DNA from: Nonomuraea spiralis
GTDB lineage: Bacteria; Actinomycetota; Actinomycetes; Streptosporangiales; Streptosporangiaceae
Direction of reading: 5' to 3'
Assembly (NCBI RefSeq): GCF_014648435.1
Contig: NZ_BMRC01000011.1
Span: forward strand, 186,001-250,000
Length of the DNA stretch: 64,000 nucleotides
Each line of letters starts with the position of its first letter. The first letter of the stretch is position 1. Below, piece after piece: positions 1 through 7,497 of the stretch. The position numbers and the translations under genes are program-made. Under the pieces are notes generated by a model that saw only the letters and a program-made list of their open reading frames with translations, had not been told where the DNA came from and did not search any database.

Positions 1-1
1 C

Positions 2-691
2 CTCGATGAGTCCGTGCAGTTCGCGCAGCTTGTCGTCGTAGCGCCGCACCGAGAAGCCCGGCACGATCCAGATCACCTTGCGCAGGAAGTAGATCACCGC
101 GCCGATGTCGCGGAACTCCATCCGCAGCCGCTCGGCCCGCAGGTCGATGACGTCAAGACCGGCGGACCGGGCCGCCGCCTCGGCGTCGCGCGGGTCGCGG
201 GCCGAGCCGTCCTGCGGGCCCATGAAGAACTCGGTCAGCTCGAACACGCTGCGCGGGCCGACCTGCTGGGAGAAGTACGTGCCACCGGGCCGCAGCACGC
301 GGGCGATCTCGTCCCACCAGGTCACCACCGGATGGCGGCTGACCACCAGGTCGAAGACGCCGTCGCGGAACGGCAGACGCGGCTCCTCGTCGTCGGCCAC
401 CACCCGGGCGCCACGCGGGCGCAGCCGGGAGGCGGCCAGCGCGAGGTTGGGCGGCCACGACTCGGTCGCCACGGTGACGGGCGGGAGCTCGGGCAGGCCG
501 GCCAGGATCTCGCCGCCGCCGGTCTGGACGTCGAGCGCCGCCTCGGCCGCCGCCATCCGCCCGGCCAGCAGGCGGGAGTAGCCCCACGAGGGTCGTTCCT
601 CGGTGGCCCGGCCCTCCAGCCAGGAGAAGTCCCAGCCGTCGACCGAGACGGTGTCGGCCTCTTCGACCAGGTCATCGTATGTACGCCGCAT
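2..691 (-). CDS. Class I SAM-dependent methyltransferase (3' end outside window)
   Basis: The gene reads leftwards from an ATG at 691 and is still open at the window edge, so 230 codons are visible and the C-terminus is missing. The SAM-binding motif I is visible near residues 54-61 (LDVQTGGGE), followed by VATESWPPNL and an acidic-loop segment, and by a motif resembling VVSRHPVVTWWDEIARVLRP, typical of Methyltransf_11/25 proteins. The downstream RPGGTYFSQQVG stretch is the usual post-motif strand. The substrate cannot be told from sequence. It stands alone; the next gene (Clp-N) lies upstream on the same strand but about 60 bp away. Confidence 0.85.
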   Translation of the reverse strand, partial: MRRTYDDLVEEADTVSVDGWDFSWLEGRATEERPSWGYSRLLAGRMAAAEAALDVQTGGGEILAGLPELPPVTVATESWPPNLALAASRLRPRGARVVADDEEPRLPFRDGVFDLVVSRHPVVTWWDEIARVLRPGGTYFSQQVGPRSVFELTEFFMGPQDGSARDPRDAEAAARSAGLDVIDLRAERLRMEFRDIGAVIYFLRKVIWIVPGFSVRRYDDKLRELHGLIE

Positions 692-750
692 CCTCCGACC
701 CTGACAGCGACCCCGCCGCGGCTTCAACCGGATTTCCCGCGTGCCGCGCG

Positions 751-1224
751 TCAGGCGATGCGGGCGCGTACGGCCGCGCGGTCCACGCCGAGGTGGTCGA
801 TCAGGTGGGCCACCGGGTCGTGGCCGTCCTGGTCCAGGAGGGCGAGCAGCAGGTGCCGGGGCACCTGCGGTCTCGTTCTCGTACGGGTGGCCCGGATGGC
901 GGTGTTGACCACGGTGCGGGCGCTCGACGTCAGGGCGGTGCCGGAGATCGGCGGGTGCCTCCGGGGCGTCGCGCGCGGGGCCTCGCCGAGGTCCAGGCCG
1001 ATCGAGCGCAGCGCCACCCGGTCGAGCTCGTCGAGCGCGGCGCGCGCCGTGGCCAGGTCGACGCCCAGCGCCCGCGCCGGCTCCGAGCCGGGGGCGTGCA
1101 GCAGGCCGAGCAGCAGGTGCTCGGTGCCGAGCCGCCGGTCGCCGCGCTGCCTGGCCTCGTCGAGTGCCGCGCTGACGACGGCCGCGAACGGACTCTTCTC
1201 CTTGCCGAACATGGCGATCCTCAC
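751..1224 (-). CDS. Clp N-terminal-repeat protein without ATPase
   Basis: The 157-residue product carries two Clp-N style repeats (FAAVVSAALDEARQRGDRRLGTEHLLLGLL near the N-terminus and TVVNTAIRATRTRTRPQVPRHLLLALL in the second half) but no AAA+ module, so it cannot be an unfoldase by itself. The Clp-N fold normally binds adaptor proteins or substrates of ClpC/ClpA. The start codon overlaps the stop of the small HTH gene upstream (ATGA at 1221-1224), so the pair is translationally coupled. Free-standing Clp-N proteins next to a small DNA-binding protein are a recurrent actinobacterial arrangement; the function is unknown. Confidence 0.85.
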   Translation of the reverse strand: MRIAMFGKEKSPFAAVVSAALDEARQRGDRRLGTEHLLLGLLHAPGSEPARALGVDLATARAALDELDRVALRSIGLDLGEAPRATPRRHPPISGTALTSSARTVVNTAIRATRTRTRPQVPRHLLLALLDQDGHDPVAHLIDHLGVDRAAVRARIA

Positions 1225-1424
1225 TTTCCGTATCTGGCGTGCACGGACTGCCGTGACATTCCGAGCGCGTCGCCGATCTGCTCCCAGGTCCAGCCCTGCT
1301 CCCTGGCCAGCGCCACCGACTCCGCCTCCACCTGCTCGGCCAGCCGGTGCAGCGCGCCCACCGCCCGCAGGCCGAGGGCGGGGTCGTTCGACCTGATGCG
1401 TTGAGACAGCTCTTCCACGTCCAC
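1221..1424 (-). CDS. Small helix-turn-helix protein
   Basis: A 67-residue protein consisting of an N-terminal helical segment and a C-terminal HTH resembling sigma-70 region 4 (GWTWEQIGDALGMSRQSVHA, residues 44-63). The GTG at 1424 is chosen because a promoter -10 box (TAGCCT, 1431-1436 read on the minus strand) ends six bases before it, implying a leaderless message. It is first in a two-gene unit with the Clp-N protein and divergent from the FAD monooxygenase. It is the obvious candidate regulator of the shared, dyad-symmetric promoter region; that role is inferred. Confidence 0.85.
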   Translation of the reverse strand: MDVEELSQRIRSNDPALGLRAVGALHRLAEQVEAESVALAREQGWTWEQIGDALGMSRQSVHARYGK

Positions 1425-1426
1425 GT

Positions 1427-1472
1427 TGTCAGGCTAGATTGACAGGATGGATTTTGTCAATCTAGCCTGACA
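1427..1472. promoter_or_regulatory. Perfect 18-bp inverted repeat holding two face-to-face promoters
   Basis: Arms 1427-1444 (TGTCAGGCTAGATTGACA) and 1455-1472 (its exact reverse complement) flank a 10-bp spacer. Plus strand: -35 TTGACA at 1439-1444, 18 bp, -10 TAGCCT at 1463-1468, then seven bases to the ATG at 1476. Minus strand: -35 TTGACA (1455-1460), 18 bp, -10 TAGCCT (1431-1436), six bases to the GTG at 1424. Both messages would be leaderless. Each arm is itself a TGTCA-N8-TGACA dyad, so it could also be a regulator binding site. The symmetry is seen; regulation is inferred. Confidence 0.8.
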
Positions 1473-1475
1473 GGC

Positions 1476-2981
1476 ATGGACGACGTGATGATCGTGGGAG
1501 CGGGCCCGGTAGGGCTCATGCTCGCGGGCGAGCTGGCGCTGGCCGGATTACGCCCCATCGTGCTGGAGAAACGCCCCGAACCGAGTGAGCTGCCCAAGGC
1601 CAACGGGCTCGGCGGCCAGATCGTCGAGCTGCTCGACCACCGGGGCCTGCTCGAACGCCTCTCCGAGGGCAGCGGCTTCGCGGGCCGCCCGCCGGGCTTC
1701 CCGTTCGGGGAGGTGCCGCTGCGGTTCGCCGGGCACGACGACATGCCGCTGCGGCTGCTGCTGATCCAGCAGCCCCGGCTCGAACGGCTGCTGGCCGAAC
1801 GGGCCGAACAGCTCGGCGCCGAGATCAGGCGGGGCTGCGAGGTCACCGGGCTGGCCCAGGACGCGGAGGGCGTCACGCTGGAGCTGTCCACCGGCCGGAC
1901 CCGGGCCCGGTACGCGGTGGGCTGCGACGGCGGGCACAGCACCGTACGCGCCCTGGCGGGCATCGGCTTCCCCGGCACCACCGACGACGAGGTGCTGCGG
2001 CTCGGCCACTTCGCCGGGGACGCGCCGGGCCCGTTCGAGGACCTGCCGGTCCAGGGCCTGCGACCGGGCTGGAACCGCACCCCCACCGGCCGCCTGCTGC
2101 TCACCTCGCTCCAGCCCGGCGTGCTCATCGCGGGCGTACGCGAGCGCGGCGCCCCGCCCGACGGCCCGGTGACGATGGAGGACTTCCGGGCGGCCGTGCG
2201 CCGGGTGATCGGCGCCGACCTGCCGCTGGGGGAGCCGATCTGGTTGTCGAGCACGGTCGCGCAGGCCAGGCTCGCCGAGCGCTACCGGGCCGGCCGGGTG
2301 TTCCTGGCCGGGGACGCGGCCCACCTGTTCCCCGCGGGCGGGTCGGCGCTCAACGTCGGCATGACGGAGGCCGCCAACCTGGCCTGGAAGCTGGCCGCCG
2401 TGTTGCGCGGACGGGTGCCTGCCGGGCTGCTGGACACGTACGAGGGGGAACGCCGTCCGGTGGCCGGGCGGGCGCTCGCGCAGACGCGCGCCCAGGTGGC
2501 GCTGGAACGGGCGCCCGGCGAGGACGGCGCGGCCCTGCGCGCCCTGCTGGGCGAGTTGTTCGCCTACGAGCAGCCGCTGCGCCACCTCGCCGCGCTCCTG
2601 CACGGCTCCGACACCCGCTACCCGCCCGAGGGGGAGCGGGCGCATCCGCTCACCGGCCGGTTCGTCCCCGACCTGCGGCTGAGCACTGTCGGAGGGGAAC
2701 GGCGGGTGGCCGAGCTGATGCGGGCCGGGCGGCCGGTGCTGCTCGACCTGCGCGACGGGCCCGGCGAGGCCCTGCCCGGCCCGCACGACGGGATCGGCCC
2801 GGACCTGCCCGGTGGCGGCTGGATCGACGTGGTCCGGGCGCGGTGCGCCGAGCCGCCCGCCGACGTGCTGCTGATCCGCCCCGACGGGTACGTGGCCTGG
2901 GCCGGGACCGACGGCCTGGCCGAGGCCGCGCGGGAGTGGTTCGGGACGGAACCGCTCGGCGTCAGAGCCACCCCGGCCTGA
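1476..2981 (+). CDS. FAD-dependent aromatic-type monooxygenase
   Basis: The 501-residue protein belongs to the PheA/TfdB-type (PF01494) group A flavin hydroxylases. Visible are the N-terminal dinucleotide fold (VGAGPVGLMLAGELALAG, residues 7-24), the DG-type motif (GCDGGHSTVR near 149) and the second FAD motif (FLAGDAAHLFPAGG near 277-290), followed by a C-terminal thioredoxin-like extension. Such enzymes use NAD(P)H and O2 to hydroxylate phenols, polyketides or drugs such as rifamycin and tetracycline; the substrate here is unknown. The ATG at 1476 follows a -10 box by seven bases, so the transcript is probably leaderless. Its 3' end overlaps the convergent response-regulator gene by 20 bp. 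Confidence 0.92.
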   Translation: MDDVMIVGAGPVGLMLAGELALAGLRPIVLEKRPEPSELPKANGLGGQIVELLDHRGLLERLSEGSGFAGRPPGFPFGEVPLRFAGHDDMPLRLLLIQQPRLERLLAERAEQLGAEIRRGCEVTGLAQDAEGVTLELSTGRTRARYAVGCDGGHSTVRALAGIGFPGTTDDEVLRLGHFAGDAPGPFEDLPVQGLRPGWNRTPTGRLLLTSLQPGVLIAGVRERGAPPDGPVTMEDFRAAVRRVIGADLPLGEPIWLSSTVAQARLAERYRAGRVFLAGDAAHLFPAGGSALNVGMTEAANLAWKLAAVLRGRVPAGLLDTYEGERRPVAGRALAQTRAQVALERAPGEDGAALRALLGELFAYEQPLRHLAALLHGSDTRYPPEGERAHPLTGRFVPDLRLSTVGGERRVAELMRAGRPVLLDLRDGPGEALPGPHDGIGPDLPGGGWIDVVRARCAEPPADVLLIRPDGYVAWAGTDGLAEAAREWFGTEPLGVRATPA

Positions 2982-3609
2982 CCAGGCCCGACTCGTAGGC
3001 GATGACCACGAGCTGGGCGCGGTCGCGGGCGTGCAGCTTCATCATCGCCCGGCTGACGTGGGTCTTGGCGGTGGCCGGCGACATGAACAGCTTGGCGGCG
3101 ATCTCGTCGTTGGTCATGCCGGTGCCGACCAGGGAGAGCACTTCGCGTTCGCGGTCGGTGAGCTGGTCGAGGCCCTGGGTGGAGACCGGCTCCTTGGCGC
3201 GCGAGGCGTACTCGGCGATCAGCCGCCGGGTCACGCTCGGCGACAGCAGCGCCTCGCCCGCCGCCACGACCCGTACGGCCTGGATGAGCTCGGCCGGCTC
3301 GGTGTCCTTGACCAGGAAGCCGGAGGCGCCGCCGCGCAGGGCCTCGAAGACGTACTCGTCCAGCTCGAACGTGGTCAGGATGATGATGTGCGGGCCCGGC
3401 GGCATCCGGCGGGTGGCGGTCAGGCCGTCGGTGCCCGGCATCCGGATGTCCATCAGCACGACGTCCGGCGCGTGCTCGCCGGCCAGGCGCACCGCCTCCG
3501 CGCCGTCGGACGCCTCGGCCACCACGGTCATGTCGGGCTGGGCGTCCAGCAGCGCCTTGAAGCCCGCGCGGACCAGCGCCTGGTCGTCGGCCAGCAGAAC
3601 CTTGATCAT
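2962..3609 (-). CDS. NarL/FixJ-type response regulator
   Basis: A 215-residue DNA-binding response regulator. The receiver domain has the acidic pair LLADDQ, the phospho-acceptor D54 (VVLMDIRMPGTDG) and a conserved Lys in FLVKDTEP; the C-terminal LuxR-type HTH (LTDREREVLSLVGTGMTNDE, about residues 150-205) binds DNA. The ATG at 3609 overlaps the stop of the kinase gene (3606-3609), so kinase and regulator are made together. The target is unknown, but the divergent neighbour gamma-glutamyltranspeptidase is a natural candidate. Confidence 0.95.
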   Translation of the reverse strand: MIKVLLADDQALVRAGFKALLDAQPDMTVVAEASDGAEAVRLAGEHAPDVVLMDIRMPGTDGLTATRRMPPGPHIIILTTFELDEYVFEALRGGASGFLVKDTEPAELIQAVRVVAAGEALLSPSVTRRLIAEYASRAKEPVSTQGLDQLTDREREVLSLVGTGMTNDEIAAKLFMSPATAKTHVSRAMMKLHARDRAQLVVIAYESGLVRPGWL

Positions 3610-4715
3610 GATGAGGTCTCCTCGGGTAGGGGCAGACGGGCCTCGACCTGGAAGCCGTCGCCCGACGGGCCCGCGACGAGCGTGCCGCCCAGGGCGGAGG
3701 CGCGCTCGCGCATGCCGGGGATGCCGTTGCCGCTGCCCTCCTCCGACAACACGGCGGGTCTCGTCGCGCCGGTGTCGGCGACCACGAGGAGCAGCTCCTC
3801 GGCGCCGTACTCCAGGCGCACCGACACCCGCGAGCCGGGCGCGTGGCGGGCGGCGTTGGTGAGCGACTCCTGCACGATCCGGTACGCCGCCCGCTCCATC
3901 TGCGGCGGCAGCGGCCGCGAGCCGACCCGCTTGAGCGAGACCTCCATGCCGGAACGTTCGACGAGGTCGTCGAGCCGGTCGAGCCCGGCCGTCGGGGAGC
4001 GCGGCGCGCCCTCGCGCAGCACGTTGAGCACCGAGCGCATCTCGCCGAGCACCTCCTTGGAGGCCGTCTTGATCGTGGCCAGAGCCGAACGGGCCTGCTC
4101 GGGATTGGCGTCGATGAGGTGCAGCGCGGTGCTGGCCTGCACGTGGATGAGCGAGATGTTGTGCGCCAGCACGTCGTGCAGCTCCTGGGCCATGGTCAGG
4201 CGTTCCTCGCTGGCCTGGCGCCTGGCCTCCTCCTCGGCGACGCGCTCGTGCTCGGCCCGGCGTTCCCTGACGATCCTGACCAGCTCGGCCACGACCATGA
4301 ACAGCAGGATGAACGCCAGGATCGACAGGCTGTGGAACAGGCCGCGGTTGCCCACCCACCAGACGTAGCTGAGGAGCGAGGTCACCGTCATGGTCGCCAT
4401 CGTCCAGGCCATCAGCCGCCGGCCGTCCGTGACCAGGAGGAACAGCAGGATGCCCGGACTGAAGAAGGCGGGGCCGTAGGCGTAGCCGCCGATGAGGAAC
4501 AGGTCCATCGCGGCGAGCGCGACGGCGACCGTCAGCAGCGGGAACCGCCGGCGGAAGAGGATGGCGAGCGGCCCGAGCAGCAGCAACGCGTACGCGTAGG
4601 GATCGAGCGGCTCTCTCAGCAGACGTTGCCCCCACGTCGCGCCCTGGGCGATCACCAATTGGGCGACCGCCACGATCAGGGCGAGATAGGGGTCGAAACC
4701 GGACTTCCTGCGCAC
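3606..4715 (-). CDS. Two-component sensor histidine kinase (HisKA_3 type)
   Basis: The 369-residue kinase has about five hydrophobic segments in residues 10-145, an arginine/glutamate-rich linker, the HisKA_3 dimerisation helix with the phospho-accepting His180 (QELHDVLAHNISLIHVQ), an N-box (SLTNAARHAPGS) and a glycine-rich ATP lid (GSGNGIPGMRERASALGG). It signals to the NarL-type regulator encoded immediately downstream (4-bp overlap). There is no large extracellular sensor, so it resembles DesK/LiaS-like membrane-stress sensors. The GTG at 4715 sits six bases after a TAGCGT box (4722-4727, minus strand), suggesting a leaderless transcript. Confidence 0.94.
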   Translation of the reverse strand: MRRKSGFDPYLALIVAVAQLVIAQGATWGQRLLREPLDPYAYALLLLGPLAILFRRRFPLLTVAVALAAMDLFLIGGYAYGPAFFSPGILLFLLVTDGRRLMAWTMATMTVTSLLSYVWWVGNRGLFHSLSILAFILLFMVVAELVRIVRERRAEHERVAEEEARRQASEERLTMAQELHDVLAHNISLIHVQASTALHLIDANPEQARSALATIKTASKEVLGEMRSVLNVLREGAPRSPTAGLDRLDDLVERSGMEVSLKRVGSRPLPPQMERAAYRIVQESLTNAARHAPGSRVSVRLEYGAEELLLVVADTGATRPAVLSEEGSGNGIPGMRERASALGGTLVAGPSGDGFQVEARLPLPEETSS

Positions 4716-4753
4716 GCCACCACGCTAGGCCACCGGCGGAGCGCAGGACATCA

Positions 4754-4771
4754 CCCCCTTGTGTGAGGGGG
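4754..4771. promoter_or_regulatory. Dyad between kinase and ggt genes
   Basis: CCCCCT-TGTGTG-AGGGGG forms a six-base-pair perfect dyad inside the 83-bp divergent region between the histidine kinase and gamma-glutamyltranspeptidase. It lies upstream of both start codons, a position fitting an operator for the two-component regulator. Six base pairs of G/C dyad can arise by chance in this GC-rich DNA. Confidence 0.35.
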
Positions 4772-4798
4772 CCCTACCACGACGGGCGTAGCTGGGTC

Positions 4799-6535
4799 AT
4801 GGTGGACACCATGCGCCGTGTGATCTATTCCGCAGCAGCAGTCCTCATCTCCCTCCTGCCCGCCGCGCCCGCGTCGGCCGACCCCCAGCAGAAGAACCCC
4901 GTCGCCGAGGGGTACGGCGGCGCCGTCGCCACCGTCGACCTCGACGCCAGCAAGGCCGCGATCTCCGTGCTGAAACGGGGTGGCAACGCCGTGGACGCGG
5001 CCGTCGCCGCCGGAGCCGTGCTCGGGGTCACCGAGCCGTACTCCGCCGGGCTGACCGGCGGCGGCTTCATGGTGTTGTACGACGCCAAGCAGCGCCGGGT
5101 CTTCACCATCGACGGTCGCGAGACCGCCCCGCGCGCCATGAACTCCACCAGTTTCGAGGGCATCCCGTTCGACGAGGGCGTCACCAGCGGCCTGTCGGCG
5201 GGCGTGCCCGGCACGCTGGCCCACTGGGACCTGGCCCTGCGCCGGTTCGGCACCCTCTCGCTCGGCCAGGCCCTCCAGCCCGCCATCGACGTGGCCTCAC
5301 GCGGCTTCGTCGTGGACCAGACCTTCTACGACCAGACCGCCGCGAACGTCGCCCGCTTCAAGGACATCACCTCGACGGCCGCCCTCTACCTCCCGAACGG
5401 CGCGCCGCCGCCCGTCGGCTCGGTGTTCAGGAACCCCGAGCTGGCGAACACGTACCGGGAACTGGCCAGGCGCGGCCCCGGCTGGCTGTACGGCGGCCGG
5501 CTGGGCAAGGAGATCGTGGCCACCGTGAAGAAGCCGCCGGTCACCCCCGGCAGCACCCGCAACGTCAGGCCCGGCCTGATGGAGCTGTCCGACCTGCGGG
5601 CCTACCGCGCCCTCCTGCGCGAACCCACCAAGGTCTCCTACAACGGCATGGACGTGTACGGCATGGCCCCGCCGTCGTCGGGCGGCTCGACCGTCGGCGA
5701 GGCGCTCAACATCCTCGAAGCCCTGCCCAAGGTGGGCGTGCACGAGTACCTGGAGGCCTCCAGGCTGGCCTTCGCCGACCGCAACGCCTACGTCGGCGAC
5801 CTGCCCGGCGTGCCGCTGCGCGAGCTGCTGTCCGACGGGTTCGCCAAGGAACGGGCCTGCCTGATCGGCGACAGGGCCCTGACCAGCCCGGTCGCCCCCG
5901 GGAACCCCGACGGCCGGTACGGCCCCTGCGCCACTCCGACCGGCACCGCGACCCCGATCGCCGACGAGGGACCGGAGACCACGCACCTGGTCGTCGCCGA
6001 CCGGTGGGGCAACGTGGTCGCCTACAACCTCACCATCGAGTCGACCGGCGGCAACGGCATCGTGGTCCCGGGCCGCGGCGTGCTGCTCAACAACGAGCTG
6101 ACCGACTTCACGTTCGGCCCCGCGCCCGGCGACCCCAACCTGCCCGGCCCCGGCAAGCGGCCGCGCTCGTCGATGGCGCCCACGCTGGTGTTCGACCACG
6201 GCAGGCCGGTGCTGGCCGCGGGCTCGCCGGGCGGCTCCACGATCATCACCACCGTGCTGCAGATCCTGGTCAACCGGTACGAGCTCGGCATGAGCCTGCC
6301 CGACGCGCTCGCCGCCCCCCGGGCCACGCAGCGCAACACCGCCCAGACGCAGGCCGAGCAGGCGTTCCTCGACAAGTACCGGACCGAGCTGGAGGCCAAG
6401 GGGCACAGTCTCGTGCTGAACCCCGAGATCGGCGCCGCCACGGCCCTGGAGTTCCGCGGCCGTGACCTCGTCCAGGCCGTCGCCGAGCCCGTACGCCGGG
6501 GCGGCGGCAGCGCCCTGGTCGTCCAGCCCCGCTGA
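4799..6535 (+). CDS. ggt: Gamma-glutamyltranspeptidase, secreted
   Basis: From the ATG at 4799 the precursor is 578 residues; a second in-frame ATG at 4811 starts the same signal peptide (MRRVIYSAAAVLISLLP...ASA). The family's autoprocessing/catalytic threonine is T394 in ETTHLVVADRWGN, giving a small subunit of about 185 residues, the usual size. Other hallmarks are GGNAVDAAVAAGAVLGVTEP, LTGGGFMVLYD, the PPSSGGSTVGEALN segment and GSPGGSTIITTVLQ. The enzyme cleaves or transfers gamma-glutamyl groups outside the cell; in an organism expected to use mycothiol it more likely serves gamma-glutamyl peptide or amide scavenging than glutathione turnover. It is transcribed alone and followed by a strong hairpin. 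Confidence 0.95.
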   Translation: MVDTMRRVIYSAAAVLISLLPAAPASADPQQKNPVAEGYGGAVATVDLDASKAAISVLKRGGNAVDAAVAAGAVLGVTEPYSAGLTGGGFMVLYDAKQRRVFTIDGRETAPRAMNSTSFEGIPFDEGVTSGLSAGVPGTLAHWDLALRRFGTLSLGQALQPAIDVASRGFVVDQTFYDQTAANVARFKDITSTAALYLPNGAPPPVGSVFRNPELANTYRELARRGPGWLYGGRLGKEIVATVKKPPVTPGSTRNVRPGLMELSDLRAYRALLREPTKVSYNGMDVYGMAPPSSGGSTVGEALNILEALPKVGVHEYLEASRLAFADRNAYVGDLPGVPLRELLSDGFAKERACLIGDRALTSPVAPGNPDGRYGPCATPTGTATPIADEGPETTHLVVADRWGNVVAYNLTIESTGGNGIVVPGRGVLLNNELTDFTFGPAPGDPNLPGPGKRPRSSMAPTLVFDHGRPVLAAGSPGGSTIITTVLQILVNRYELGMSLPDALAAPRATQRNTAQTQAEQAFLDKYRTELEAKGHSLVLNPEIGAATALEFRGRDLVQAVAEPVRRGGGSALVVQPR

Positions 6536-6543
6536 GCCCGTAC

Positions 6544-6569
6544 GGCGGCGGCCCCGGCGGGCCGCCGCC
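6544..6569 (+). terminator. Terminator-like hairpin after ggt
   Basis: GGCGGCGGCC (6544-6553) pairs perfectly with GGCCGCCGCC (6560-6569) over a six-base loop, nine bases after the ggt stop codon. There is no U-tract, which is common for actinobacterial terminators. Confidence 0.7.
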
Positions 6570-6583
6570 CCTGGCGGGTGTGA

Positions 6584-6606
6584 CCGGAGTCATGGCTTGA
6601 CTCCGG
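6584..6606. repeat. Second inverted repeat upstream of the muramidase gene
   Basis: CCGGAGTCA-TGGCT-TGACTCCGG has perfect nine-base arms and a five-base loop. It lies between the ggt terminator and the GH25 gene, so it could be a second terminator stem or an operator in the 239-bp intergenic region. Farther on are a direct repeat (GTCACG at 6628 and GTAACG at 6639) and a hairpin GCCGGG-TGGAT-CCCGGC; I recognise no known riboswitch. Confidence 0.5.
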
Positions 6607-6774
6607 CATGAGGGAATGTTTGCCCAGGTCACGGGGTTGTAACGGGCATCGCGACGGTTTTGTGCGCCGTGCCGCCGGGTGGATCCCGGCCGCACCTCTT
6701 CCAGCCTCCGTCGCTTCGAGCGAAATCCCGGACAACACCCGCGGGCCGCCTTCGCGCGCCCTCAGGAGGAATCT

Positions 6775-7488
6775 GTGCAGCCGAACGTCAAGAAGCTCCT
6801 CGCGGGCGCCCTGCTGGCCGCCACCGCCGCCGCTCCCGCCCTCGGCCTGGCATCCACCGCCACCCCCGCCCAGGCGTCCACCGCCGTCCAAGCCACCGTC
6901 CACGCCGACGGCCTCACCTACGGCCAGGACGTCTCCCATTACCAGCCGGACCACGACTGGGCCGCGAGCGGCGCCGCGTTCGGCATCGTCAAGGCCACCG
7001 AGGGCGCCACCCGCGTGGACGCCTCCTTCGCCCGCCACTGGGCCGACCTGGGCGCGAAGGGCAAGGTGCGGGGCGCCTACCACTACGGGCACCCCTCCAA
7101 CGACCCGATCGCCGAGGCCGACCACTTCCTGTCCGCGGTGAACCGGCAGCCGGCCGCGAAGGGCGACCTGCTCGCGCTCGACCTGGAGACCACCGACGGC
7201 CGGTCCGTGACCGAGGTCAACGCCTGGGCCAAGACGTGGCTGGCGCACGTCCAGGCCAAGACCGGCATCACGCCGCTGTTCTACAGCGGCTGGAACTTCG
7301 CCGACGAGTACGGCCGCGGCCTCCAGCAGTACCCGCTGTGGGTGGCCCGCTACGGCGTGGGCCCCGGCTCGGTGACCGCCCCCGCCGACTGGAAGAGCTG
7401 GACCATCCACCAGTACGCCGACGCGCCGGTGGACCAGAACGTCTCCGCCCTCACCGCCGCCCAGCTCAGGGCGCTCGGCCGCAGGTGA
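6775..7488 (+). CDS. Secreted GH25 lysozyme (muramidase)
   Basis: The GTG at 6775 is preceded by AGGAGGAA at ideal spacing and starts a 237-residue precursor with a clear signal peptide (KKLLAGALLAATAAAPALGL...AQA). The mature part is one GH25 domain: GQDVSHYQPDHDW, IVKATEGATRVD, AYHYGHPSNDP, the catalytic DxE pair in LALDLETTDG (D136, E138), FYSGWNFADEYG and a final WTIHQYADAPVDQN. GH25 enzymes cut the beta-1,4 bond after N-acetylmuramic acid in peptidoglycan. No separate cell-wall binding domain is present. It stands alone, convergent with the monooxygenase. Confidence 0.95.
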   Translation: MQPNVKKLLAGALLAATAAAPALGLASTATPAQASTAVQATVHADGLTYGQDVSHYQPDHDWAASGAAFGIVKATEGATRVDASFARHWADLGAKGKVRGAYHYGHPSNDPIAEADHFLSAVNRQPAAKGDLLALDLETTDGRSVTEVNAWAKTWLAHVQAKTGITPLFYSGWNFADEYGRGLQQYPLWVARYGVGPGSVTAPADWKSWTIHQYADAPVDQNVSALTAAQLRALGRR

Positions 7489-7497
7489 CCCGCGCCC

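Noticed and set aside
6600..6774. Possible c-di-AMP (ydaO) riboswitch ahead of the muramidase gene
   Set aside because: The position and gene type fit, and hairpins are present, but I cannot find the conserved GCTGAACC, GGGTGAA and CCGTCAGCTAACC-like blocks. A covariance-model search would settle it.
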